Shown piece by piece: positions 10,299 through 19,093 of a stretch of DNA of 64,000 nucleotides. Every line of letters begins with the position of its first letter. Position 1 is the stretch's first letter. The stretch spans positions 1-64,000 of the forward strand of contig JAJFKC010000038.1 of assembly GCA_021773435.1 (NCBI GenBank), in the 5' to 3' direction. Origin of the DNA: Porticoccaceae bacterium. Its GTDB lineage: Bacteria > Pseudomonadota > Gammaproteobacteria > Pseudomonadales > Porticoccaceae. The notes beneath the pieces were generated by a model. The model was not told where the DNA came from, made no database searches, and saw only the letters and a program-made list of their open reading frames with translations. The translations under genes and the position numbers were made by a program.

Positions 10299-10961
10299 TC
10301 AAGCGATGCCACTTTCCACTGGTAGCCCTGCGCTTTTCCATTCAGGATAACCGTCTTGCAAGCGTCTAACCTGAAACCCCTTGCTGCGTAACAGTTCCAC
10401 CGCATCAAAAGCCAGCACACAATACGGTCCACGACAGTAAGCAACGATCTCCTGTTTTGGATCGAGATCAGCAAGGTGTTTCTTTAACTCAACGACGGGA
10501 ACATTGACAGCGCCGGGAAGATGACCCGCCGCAAATTCAGCGCGAGGCCGAACATCCAGGACGGTGACTAAACCCTCTTTTGCACGTTGCATCAATTCAT
10601 CCCGGGGAATAGGTTCCATACTGTCTTTGCTACTGAGATAGGTATTAACTAACTGATTCACCTCAACCAAATGCCGCTCAGCTACGTTTCTCAGACTAAC
10701 GACCAATGCGAGCACATCTTCGCCATTGAGGCTGTAGAAAACACGTTGACCTTCCTTACGCGGGGTCACCAACCCAGCATGGCGTAACTGCTGTAGGTGA
10801 TGAGAGGTATTGGCGACGCTCAAGCCCATCACTTTGGCCAGGTCTTCTACCGAATATTCGCACTGAGCCAGAAACTCCAGCATCTCCAGCCGGTTACCAC
10901 TCGCCATCGCCTTGGCAATTTGAGCGAATTGTTCGAACAGGTTTTTTTTGAACGTACTCAT
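10299..10961 (-). CDS. ArsR-family regulator fused to a rhodanese domain
   Basis: N-terminal winged HTH (LAKVMGLSVANTSHHLQQLRHAGLV), C-terminal rhodanese active loop YCRGPYC. Confidence 0.93.
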   Translation of the reverse strand: MSTFKKNLFEQFAQIAKAMASGNRLEMLEFLAQCEYSVEDLAKVMGLSVANTSHHLQQLRHAGLVTPRKEGQRVFYSLNGEDVLALVVSLRNVAERHLVEVNQLVNTYLSSKDSMEPIPRDELMQRAKEGLVTVLDVRPRAEFAAGHLPGAVNVPVVELKKHLADLDPKQEIVAYCRGPYCVLAFDAVELLRSKGFQVRRLQDGYPEWKSAGLPVESGIA

Positions 10962-10992
10962 GCTTGACCATTGATTAAGTGGAAATTAATTT

Positions 10993-11057
10993 TATTCAAG
11001 TAATCATTTGAATACAATAACAAGATGCGCTACAGTATTCAAATGATTACTTGAATA
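10993..11057. promoter_or_regulatory. Divergent operator region, perfect 23-bp inverted repeat
   Basis: TATTCAAGTAATCATTTGAATAC (10993-11015) and its exact reverse complement (11035-11057), between the arsR-rhodanese start and the divergent operon. Confidence 0.85.
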
Positions 11058-11076
11058 TCCTGTGAGGCCTATCAAA

Positions 11077-11940
11077 ATGTCATTCTCAGAATTTATTACC
11101 CAGCATGAGATAAGCGTTCGCCTAAGCTTCTTTTTCGGCGTATTCGGACTGATGGCGCTGTGGGAAATCGTTGCGCCACGCCGTTCGCTGAAAATTTCCA
11201 GGGCGGTGCGCTGGACCAACAATCTCGGACTGGTGTTTCTCAACAGCTTCGTTCTGCGACTAATTTTTCCCGCCGCCGCCGTAGGTGTGGCGGTCTTTGC
11301 TGTCGAAAATAACTGGGGGCTACTCAACTATTTTGAGGTGCCATTCCCACTGGCCGTGGTGCTCTCGGTGGTGGCCATGGACTTCGTCGTCTATCTGCAA
11401 CATCTGCTGGTGCATGCAGCACCTACTCTGTGGCGCTTGCACCGGGTACACCATGCCGATCTGGATTATGACGTCACCACCGGTGCTCGCTTTCATCCCA
11501 TCGAAATCGTCCTTTCGATGCTCATCAAGTTCGCCACCATTGTGGTATTGGGTCCGCCGGTAGTTGCGGTAGTCATTTTCGAAGTAATACTGAATGCTCT
11601 GGCTATGTTTAACCATGGCAATGCGCGCTTGCCGTTGGTACTGGACCGCGTGCTGCGCTTCATCATCGTCACCCCGGATATGCATCGCGTGCATCACTCG
11701 GTAGAAGATAACGAAGCCAACAGCAACTTCGGTTTTAACCTGTCCATCTGGGATCGAATTTTCGGGACTTATATCGATCAACCCCGCGATGGTCACGAAG
11801 GTATGACTATTGGTATCCACCACTACCATGACCCAAAGCAGGTCGCCTGGTTACCAGGTATGTTGGCCCTGCCTTTTGTCGGCAAAATAACGGGCTACGC
11901 CATCAATCGTCGCGAGTGGAGTAAACCTGATGACCAATAA
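11077..11940 (+). CDS. Sterol desaturase / fatty acid hydroxylase family membrane protein
   Basis: Histidine boxes HLLVH, HRVHH, HRVHHS; ATG at 11077 (MSFSEF). Confidence 0.9.
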   Translation: MSFSEFITQHEISVRLSFFFGVFGLMALWEIVAPRRSLKISRAVRWTNNLGLVFLNSFVLRLIFPAAAVGVAVFAVENNWGLLNYFEVPFPLAVVLSVVAMDFVVYLQHLLVHAAPTLWRLHRVHHADLDYDVTTGARFHPIEIVLSMLIKFATIVVLGPPVVAVVIFEVILNALAMFNHGNARLPLVLDRVLRFIIVTPDMHRVHHSVEDNEANSNFGFNLSIWDRIFGTYIDQPRDGHEGMTIGIHHYHDPKQVAWLPGMLALPFVGKITGYAINRREWSKPDDQ

Positions 11941-12910
11941 CATCGTGCGCTTGATCTTACTGATGGCGGTGATCGCGGGTATCGCCGTAGTCATCGTCTA
12001 CCGTGAGTCCTTTGATGTTAGCGTGCTGGAAACCTGGGTAAACAATGCTGGCCTCATCGGCCCTGTCGTGTTCATGCTCATCTACGCTATAGGCACGGTG
12101 TTGTTTCTGCCCGGCTCGGTTCTTACGCTTGCTGGCGGCGCCTTATTTGGGCCATTTTGGGGTATCTTCTACAGCCTCACCGGCGCCACTATCGGTGCCA
12201 CGCTCGCCTTTCTCCTCGCACGCTATCTCGCTTCCGACTGGGTTGAGCAAAAGACCGGTGGCCGTCTGAAACAACTCAAAGAAGGCGTCGAAGGCGAGGG
12301 CTGGCGCTTCGTAGCCTTCGTACGTCTGGTTCCAGTTTTCCCCTTTAATCTGCTCAATTACGCACTGGGGCTAACGCGCATAAAGCTATCCCATTACATC
12401 ATCGCATCGTATGTGTGCATGCTGCCCGGGGCCATCGCCTATACCTATTTGGGGTATGCCGGGCGGGAGGCTGTGGGTGGGGGCGGAGGCCTGATTGAAA
12501 AAGGCTTGTTGGCCCTGGCCTTGTTAGCCCTTGTCACCTTTCTACCCCGTTTAATCGGCCGTCTACGGCAAAAACCGATGATCGATAGTTCAACGCTGAA
12601 GCAACGGTTGGATGACGGTGAAGATATCCTGGTACTGGATGTCCGCAGCACCGATGATTTCGTCGGTGAACAGGGACATGTTATCGGTGCATCGAATATC
12701 CCTCTGGAGGAGTTATCAGAGCGCCTGACTGAACTGGGTGCTTACGAGGAGCGGCCAATCATTCTCGTCTGCCGTAGCGATCGGCGTTCGAGTGAGGCCG
12801 CACAACTGCTGGCGCGACAGGGATTTGCGGATGTGCACGTCGCCAGAGGCGGCATGACAGCGTGGAATACCAACGGCTTTAAAGTCGAACAACAAGGTGA
12901 TAGCTCATGA
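11930..12910 (+). CDS. TVP38/TMEM64 (DedA-like) membrane protein fused to a rhodanese domain
   Basis: SNARE-assoc motif GALFGPFWGIFYSLTGATIGATLAFLLARY; C-terminal rhodanese VLDVRSTDDF...VCRSDRRS. Confidence 0.93.
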   Translation: MTNNIVRLILLMAVIAGIAVVIVYRESFDVSVLETWVNNAGLIGPVVFMLIYAIGTVLFLPGSVLTLAGGALFGPFWGIFYSLTGATIGATLAFLLARYLASDWVEQKTGGRLKQLKEGVEGEGWRFVAFVRLVPVFPFNLLNYALGLTRIKLSHYIIASYVCMLPGAIAYTYLGYAGREAVGGGGGLIEKGLLALALLALVTFLPRLIGRLRQKPMIDSSTLKQRLDDGEDILVLDVRSTDDFVGEQGHVIGASNIPLEELSERLTELGAYEERPIILVCRSDRRSSEAAQLLARQGFADVHVARGGMTAWNTNGFKVEQQGDSS

Positions 12911-13257
12911 AATTCCTCATTATCCTAAACGATGCACCCTACGGCACTGAACGCAGTTACAACGGCCTGCGTTTAGCTAAAAGTCTGATCAAAGATAAGC
13001 CTGACGGCGATCTGACCATATTCTTAATGGCCGATGCAGTAACCTGCGCAAAAAAAGATCAGCATCCACCGGGCGGTTACTACAATATTGAATTGATGTT
13101 AAAAGCTGTTCTATGTCACGGCAAAGTATTGCTGTGCGGTAGCTGCATGGATGCGCGGGGCTTAACTGAGGGAGAACTCATCGACGGTGCGCGGCGTGGT
13201 GACATGGAGACGCTCTCAAAAGCTACCTATGATGCTGATAAGGTGCTAGTTTTTTAA
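12907..13257 (+). CDS. DsrE/DsrF-like sulfur relay family protein
   Basis: MKFLIILNDAPYGTERSYNGLRLA..., LLCGSCMDARG; overlaps the upstream stop by 4 bp. Confidence 0.85.
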   Translation: MKFLIILNDAPYGTERSYNGLRLAKSLIKDKPDGDLTIFLMADAVTCAKKDQHPPGGYYNIELMLKAVLCHGKVLLCGSCMDARGLTEGELIDGARRGDMETLSKATYDADKVLVF

Positions 13258-13273
13258 GCAGGGGGATGCTGCG

Positions 13274-13507
13274 ATGTTACACAATGCAGGCGATTTTGGC
13301 TGGGGAATGGGCATCGGGTGGGTATTGATGCTGCTGTTCTGGGGTTTGATCATCCTCGGCTTCGTGGCGTTGGTGAAGTGGCTACGGTCTTCGTCAGGCC
13401 GCGAAACCGGGCAAAAAACCGCGCTTGATATCCTCGATGATCGCTACGCACGAGGCGAGATCGATAGCGAAGAGTATCAGCGCAAAAAAGTTGACCTGAA
13501 CAGATAA
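13274..13507 (+). CDS. SHOCT-domain small membrane protein
   Basis: TM helix followed by [26 protein letters not shown]. Confidence 0.85.
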   Translation: MLHNAGDFGWGMGIGWVLMLLFWGLIILGFVALVKWLRSSSGRETGQKTALDILDDRYARGEIDSEEYQRKKVDLNR

Positions 13508-13536
13508 TAAGCCTACGTCCATCAATAGAGTTTGCC

Positions 13537-13794
13537 ATGAATCTTCCTGTCTACCTCGACTACAACGCCACCACACCGGTTGACTCTCGGGTGGCGGATG
13601 CCATGGAACCTTATTTACGCGAACATTTTGGCAACCCGTCCTCCTCTCATGTTTACGGTCACCGCGCCCACGAGGCGATTGAGCGAGCCCGAGAACAGGT
13701 GGCCGCTTTGATCGGCGCACAAGCTGACGAGATTGTCTTTACCGGTTGCGCCACCGAAGCCAACAAAGCCAACAAAGCGAGACACCATCCATAA
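13537..13794 (+). pseudogene. 3'-truncated NifS/IscS-type cysteine desulfurase
   Basis: [19 protein letters not shown]...[12 protein letters not shown] is canonical, then homology stops at [13 protein letters not shown]-Lys and Cys-loop halves absent. Confidence 0.85.
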
Positions 13795-13935
13795 GTGGAC
13801 AGGAAGTAAGGACACGTCAGTCCCCCAACGTTGGGGGGTATATAAGTTTAGAAAAAGAGAAATTGATCAATGGATTGAAACTGGTAGCGCTAAGGGGTAC
13901 ACGACGAATCTGTCGGACCAAGGCCTCGATTAAAC
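13794..13935 (+). pseudogene. Fragment of an excisionase-type HTH (HTH_17-like) protein
   Basis: RWGVYKFRKREIDQWIETGSAKG resembles the C-terminal part of an HTH_17 domain; no intact start. Confidence 0.4.
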
Positions 13936-14056
13936 CACTGACCTTCGATCACAGTATTACCACCGATGAGAACCTGCAGGCATATGCATCACCGATGTTG
14001 AGTGACTCAATGGTTGGCTGATAATTTTGCCTTGTCATCCTTCAAAAAGAGACCGA

Positions 14057-14165
14057 CTAGAAAGGGTTGTGTCTGCCCTCACCGAAAAACAGAGCATCAA
14101 TCACTGCGCATTCGGGCACATCTTTGCCACTACATGAGCGGATGGTACCGCTAAGGGCCTCTTCG
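14057..14165 (-). pseudogene. C-terminal fragment of a mercury-type MerR
   Basis: Minus-strand RTEEALSGTIRSCSGKDVPECAVIDALFFGEGRHNPF* aligns with RIEEALSATVLSCSGEDVPECPVIDALFFGVINA* of the intact merR at 25367-25774. Confidence 0.8.
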
Positions 14166-14181
14166 GTACGTGAGGTGATGC

Positions 14182-14198
14182 GGGGGGGGGGGGGGGGG
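14182..14198. repeat. Homopolymer G tract (17 G)
   Basis: Direct reading: gatgc(G)17ttg. Confidence 0.9.
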
Positions 14199-14445
14199 TT
14201 GTTTTAAAACGGATTTTTGGACACGCGAATTAAGTTGGCCCACAAGATTTTCTTCATTACATACGGCGCAAAGTTTTTGGTAGATCAACTGCCCGCGCGC
14301 AACCTGTTTGGGGTCATGAGATTTTGCCTCTCCAGCAACGGGATACTATTCAGCAACCCTACCATCAACATTAAAGAGAGAGGTTCTATCCCAAACGAAT
14401 GTTTATGTCTTTGCGCTTGAATATTAATCGACATAGGATATCCCT

Positions 14446-15105
14446 CTACTTTGCATGTTTTTGTAAAAACCCAAGAATTGTTTCAATGGTCTCCTCATCA
14501 GGAACAGGTTTATCCATCGACCTCATGTTTTGCTTCATGCGCTGAACAACGGCGGGCCACTCCTTGACTGTGTGTTGTTTGGGGTCGGGCAGTGTATGGC
14601 ACTGTGAGCAAGTTTTATCAAATGATTGACCAGCAAGTGAGTTCAAATCTTCGTATTGAGATCTGTCGATAGGCTTCTGAGCCTGTTTTTGCAGATAGGC
14701 AACTAACGCCTCTAACTCCCTCTCCGTAGGCGCGTCGATATCGTGCATCATTCCCATCATGCTACGATCGCTCATCATCTGCATACGTTGGTTCATACGT
14801 TCAACGACTGATGGCCATGCTTGTGCCGAGTGCATACCGGGGCTGGGAAGGTCATGACACTGGGTACAATACTGTGCAAGAAGTTTTGCACCGTTCGATT
14901 GTGGATCGGGAAGCTCTTTTGGCTCGATACCAGGCGGCAATTGAGCGCCCATCATTTCTTTCATCATTCCTTTCATGCCATCCCGATCCATCATCCCGCC
15001 CATCATTTTTCCCATAGAGCTGCATGATCCAGTCGTTGTCGTTAACCCGACCACCCCAGTCAATAACAAGACAGAACCAATGATCAAGTTGCGATAGGGA
15101 CTCAT
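14446..15105 (-). CDS. Exported diheme cytochrome c-like protein
   Basis: Two CxxCH motifs (CTQCH, CSQCH) in repeated modules; Met-rich N-terminal region. Confidence 0.8.
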   Translation of the reverse strand: MSPYRNLIIGSVLLLTGVVGLTTTTGSCSSMGKMMGGMMDRDGMKGMMKEMMGAQLPPGIEPKELPDPQSNGAKLLAQYCTQCHDLPSPGMHSAQAWPSVVERMNQRMQMMSDRSMMGMMHDIDAPTERELEALVAYLQKQAQKPIDRSQYEDLNSLAGQSFDKTCSQCHTLPDPKQHTVKEWPAVVQRMKQNMRSMDKPVPDEETIETILGFLQKHAK

Positions 15106-15386
15106 GACTCGATCTCCTTCTTCATCTGCTCGAAAGTTTCCTGGTCAATCTCACCTTTGGCATAACGTTTCTTCAGAATATCTAGCGCTGATTCTTCGCT
15201 GATTCCAGAGCCGTTTTTATTCCGGTTGCGCTCCAAGAACCACTTAGTAATAAAGGCCACCCCGGCAATAATCAAAACCCAGAACAGAATTGAAAAAAAC
15301 CACATGCCGCCCATCATCGAACTGTGTCCGTTATTCATCATATCCATCATGGTGTTCACCTCGTTTTTAGTACCTCTTAGAAACAA
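15102..15386 (-). CDS. SHOCT-domain membrane protein
   Basis: TM helix plus ALDILKKRYAKGEIDQETFEQMKKEI; 4-bp overlap with the cytochrome gene. Confidence 0.85.
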   Translation of the reverse strand: MFLRGTKNEVNTMMDMMNNGHSSMMGGMWFFSILFWVLIIAGVAFITKWFLERNRNKNGSGISEESALDILKKRYAKGEIDQETFEQMKKEIES

Positions 15387-15423
15387 TTTCTATAAAAAAG
15401 TAGGTAATAGTTTCTAAGGTACT
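15369..15423. promoter_or_regulatory. Imperfect inverted repeat upstream of the SHOCT gene
   Basis: AGTACCtcTTAGAAAC (15369-15384) / GTTTCTAAGGTACT (15410-15423). Confidence 0.5.
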
Positions 15424-15490
15424 TATCCAGTTTTTCAGGGTTAAGGTATAAGAAAAGGTGACGTTCTGCCGAACGCGACCTTCAGGCTTA

Positions 15491-15799
15491 TCACTGTGCT
15501 TCGATGTCTGTAATCACGTAGCGTTTGTCTCGCGTTTCGATAAAATCGAAGTCCACTTTGTCGCCTACCTCGACCTCATCCAGTAGCTCCACATCGTCCA
15601 CCGGAAAGAACATTTTCATACCCATCCAGCCAATACTTTTGATGGGGCCGTGTTTGATCTCAATCTTTTTGGCTTTACTATCGACGGCGGTGACTGTGCC
15701 GACACCATGATGGGTTTGGTTGGTGGCACTCGCTGGCAACGCTGTGATGCTTAGTACTAGAGCCGTTATTGGTACGGCGATCATTGTTTTCAGTTTCAT
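15491..15799 (-). CDS. CusF-like periplasmic copper-binding protein
   Basis: Signal peptide and GVGTVTAVDSKAKKIEIKHGPIKSIGWMGMKMFFPV (W/M metal-site pattern). Confidence 0.88.
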   Translation of the reverse strand: MKLKTMIAVPITALVLSITALPASATNQTHHGVGTVTAVDSKAKKIEIKHGPIKSIGWMGMKMFFPVDDVELLDEVEVGDKVDFDFIETRDKRYVITDIEAQ

Positions 15800-15895
15800 T
15801 GTTTGGCTCCTCTTTGTTGACTTAAAAGTTTCGCAATTTCGTAGGTTGGGGCAAACGGTTTTTCGAACCCCAGCCTACATTTTTATGAGTATGTA

Positions 15896-18800
15896 TCATG
15901 TCATCTCTCGGTCCTCCCTCTGCCGTTTATTGCTATTGCGCAACGACCGTCCTTTCCAGATGGCGAAGATGGCAGGAAACAAGATCAAGACGGTGATGAG
16001 CGCAGAGGCAATACCCCCCACCATGGGTGCGGCGACGCGCTTCATCACATCTGCACCCGTACCATCGCTCCAGAGGATGGGAATCAAGCCCAACAGCAAT
16101 GCCAAACCGGTCATGAGCATGGGGCGGATTCGTCGTCCAGCCCCTTCGGTGATCACCTCTAGCAGGTCTTGCTGTGTTTGTAAGCGACCATCGTCCTGAC
16201 GTTGGCGGTAGACCATGCCCAAATACAGCATCATCAGTACACCCATCTCCGCATCCAGTCCGGCCAGCGCAATCATGCCGACCCACACCGCGACACTGAG
16301 GTTGTAACCTAGCAAGGCAAGTAACCACACTGCGCCAATCAAAGAGAAAGGCACTGCCAGCAGAATGATGAGAGACTCCACTACAGATTTGCGATTGATG
16401 AACAACATGAAGAAGACGATGAACAGGGTCAATGGCACTGCGACCATGAGCTTGGCCTTGGCCCGTTCGAAGTATTTGAACTGGCCCGCCCAGTCGAGGC
16501 GATAACCGGCGGGTACGTCGGCCTGTTCCGCTACCACCTGTTTGGCCGCGGCCACATAATCGGCGATGCCGATCTTGTCGTTAACATCGACAAAGACGTA
16601 ACCCACCAGTTGGCCATTTTCGTTGCGCAACATGGGTGGCCCGGTGCGGAAGTTCAGCTCGGCCAGTTGCGCCAGGGGGATTTGTGCGCCAGTCGGTGTC
16701 GGTACCAACACCCGTTTCAGTGCTTGCGGATCATCACGAAAATCACGAGCGTAACGCAGATTGATACCGTAACGCTCTCGTCCCTCCACGGTTTCGGAAA
16801 CAGTCATACCGCCCACCGCAACCATGATCACGTCTTCTATATCGGCAATCGTCAGACCATAGCGGGCGATCTTTTTTCGGTCGATATCGAAGTCGAGAAA
16901 ATAGCCACCACTGATGCGCTCGGCAAAAGCGCTACGGGTATAGGGCGCGGTACGTTCGTCGACCTGCAAGGCCTGCTCAATACGGATGCCGGTGGCTTCC
17001 ACGGTATCCAGATCATCACCAAACACTTTGATACCCAACGTTGAGCGAATACCAGTAGCTAACATCTCAGTGCGGGTCTGGATCGGCATCCACCAGACAT
17101 TGGGCATACCGGGGTAACGCAGTTGCTCATCCATCTCAGCAAGCAGATTCTCCCAGGTGACGCCCTCACGCCACTGCTCTTTTGGCTTGAAGGTGACGAC
17201 AATCTCGGCCATTGAGAGCGGGGCCGGATCGGTGGGGCTGGTGGAGCGCCCCATCTTGCCAAACACCCGCTCGACTTCCGGGAAGGCTTTCAACTCCTTA
17301 TCCATCGCGTGCAACACCTTGCCTGCCTCGGTGATGGACATACCCGGTACCGCCGTCGGCATATAAAGAACCGTGCCTTCGTTCAGTGGCGGCATGAACT
17401 CGTTACCCAGCTCCATGAATACCGGCACCGTGGCCACCAGCGCGGTGACAGCACCGCCTACCACCCACCAGCGTAGCTTCACTGCCAGGCGCACAATGGG
17501 CGTATAGACCGCCACCAAAGCACGATTGATCCAGCTCTTATCACCACGAATTTTACCGCGAATCAGCAACACGGCTAAGGCCGGGGTGAAGGTGATCGCC
17601 AATAACGCGGCAAAGCCCATGGAGTAGGTTTTGCTGAATGCCAGTGGTTTGAACATGCGACCTTCCGAGCCCTCCAACGCGAACACGGGTAAAAAAGAGA
17701 CGGTGATGATTAGCAACGAGAAAAAGATGCTCGGCCCCACCTCTTGCATCGCATGGATGATCACATCGGTGCGACTGCCCATCTGATTTCGTTCGGCCCA
17801 CTCTTCCAATCGTTTATGGATGTTTTCGATCATCACAATAGAGGCATCCACCATTGCGCCAATGGCCACCGCGATACCACCCAAAGACATGATGTTCGCC
17901 GTCAGGTTTTGTTCTGACATCGGGATAAACGACAGCAAAATCGCCACCGGCAAAGTCAGAATGGCAATCAGCGCCGAACGAAAGTGCAGCAGGAAGACCA
18001 TGATGATGAGCGAAACCACAATCATCTCTTCGGTGAGAGTATGTTTCAGCGTGTCGATGGCCTGATCGATCAGCTCTGAGCGGTCATAGACGGTGATGAT
18101 TTCTACGCCTTCTGGCAATGCTGCCTGCGCTTCAGTCAGGCGCTGCTTGACCCGTTCGATAACCCCCAACGCATCTTCGCCATAGCGCATCACCACCGTG
18201 CCGCCAACCACTTCGCCTTCACCATCCAGCTCGGCGACACCCCGGCGCATGGCTGGCCCGAGGCTCACCTGCGCGACATCTTTCAACAGAATAGGAACAC
18301 CACGCTTGCCAACACCGATGGCGATCTCTTCGATATCACCTTTGCCCTCGATATAACCCCGGCCACGAATGAACTGCTCATGGCCTGCAATTTCCAGCAC
18401 CCGTCCACCGATGTCGTTATTGGAACGGCGTACCGCTTCGGCGACCTTTTTCAGCGGAATGCCGTAAGCTGCCAGCTTGTTCGGATCGAGCCGGATCTGA
18501 TACTCCTTGACGAAGCCACCCACCGAGGCCACCTCTGCTACGCCCTCGACTGACTCCAGCCAATAACGCAGTTTAAAATCCTGCAAGCTGCGCAACTCCG
18601 CCAGGTTATGGCTGCCGGACTTGTCCACCAAGGCATATTGAAACACCCAGCCCACGCCCGTGGCATCGGGGCCGAGGGTGGGTTGCACCGCTTCTGGCAG
18701 CTTGCCTTGCGCAGAATTGAGATATTCCAGCACCCGCGAACGTGCCCAGTACATATCGGTGCCTTCGTCAAAGATGACGTAGACAAAAGAGAGACCCATG

Positions 18801-19093
18801 TAACTCTGGCCTCGCACCGACTGTACCTTCGGTGCCGCTAACAGAGTGGTAGTGAGCGGATAGGTAATCTGATCCTCGACTAAATCAGGACTGCGCCCCG
18901 GCCACTCGGTGTAGATAATGACCTGCACATCGGAGAGATCGGGGATGGCATCCAGCGGCGTATCAAGCAGGGCTTTGTATCCCCAAAAAGTCGCCGCGAT
19001 CACGATAAGCAGCGTCAATAACTGGTTTCGTGCGCAGTAGTTGATGAGCCATTCAATGGGGCCATGGTTTGATGTATCGGGAGCATTTACCAT
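15896..19093 (-). CDS. cusA: CusA-type Cu/Ag HME-RND permease
   Basis: 1065 aa; AIGAMVDASIVMIENIHKRLEEW (HME4-like TM4 motif). Confidence 0.94.
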   Translation of the reverse strand: MVNAPDTSNHGPIEWLINYCARNQLLTLLIVIAATFWGYKALLDTPLDAIPDLSDVQVIIYTEWPGRSPDLVEDQITYPLTTTLLAAPKVQSVRGQSYMGLSFVYVIFDEGTDMYWARSRVLEYLNSAQGKLPEAVQPTLGPDATGVGWVFQYALVDKSGSHNLAELRSLQDFKLRYWLESVEGVAEVASVGGFVKEYQIRLDPNKLAAYGIPLKKVAEAVRRSNNDIGGRVLEIAGHEQFIRGRGYIEGKGDIEEIAIGVGKRGVPILLKDVAQVSLGPAMRRGVAELDGEGEVVGGTVVMRYGEDALGVIERVKQRLTEAQAALPEGVEIITVYDRSELIDQAIDTLKHTLTEEMIVVSLIIMVFLLHFRSALIAILTLPVAILLSFIPMSEQNLTANIMSLGGIAVAIGAMVDASIVMIENIHKRLEEWAERNQMGSRTDVIIHAMQEVGPSIFFSLLIITVSFLPVFALEGSEGRMFKPLAFSKTYSMGFAALLAITFTPALAVLLIRGKIRGDKSWINRALVAVYTPIVRLAVKLRWWVVGGAVTALVATVPVFMELGNEFMPPLNEGTVLYMPTAVPGMSITEAGKVLHAMDKELKAFPEVERVFGKMGRSTSPTDPAPLSMAEIVVTFKPKEQWREGVTWENLLAEMDEQLRYPGMPNVWWMPIQTRTEMLATGIRSTLGIKVFGDDLDTVEATGIRIEQALQVDERTAPYTRSAFAERISGGYFLDFDIDRKKIARYGLTIADIEDVIMVAVGGMTVSETVEGRERYGINLRYARDFRDDPQALKRVLVPTPTGAQIPLAQLAELNFRTGPPMLRNENGQLVGYVFVDVNDKIGIADYVAAAKQVVAEQADVPAGYRLDWAGQFKYFERAKAKLMVAVPLTLFIVFFMLFINRKSVVESLIILLAVPFSLIGAVWLLALLGYNLSVAVWVGMIALAGLDAEMGVLMMLYLGMVYRQRQDDGRLQTQQDLLEVITEGAGRRIRPMLMTGLALLLGLIPILWSDGTGADVMKRVAAPMVGGIASALITVLILFPAIFAIWKGRSLRNSNKRQREDREMT

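Noticed and set aside
14217-14420. 67-aa ORF after the G17 tract
   Set aside because: No motif recognised and in a scarred region; not called.
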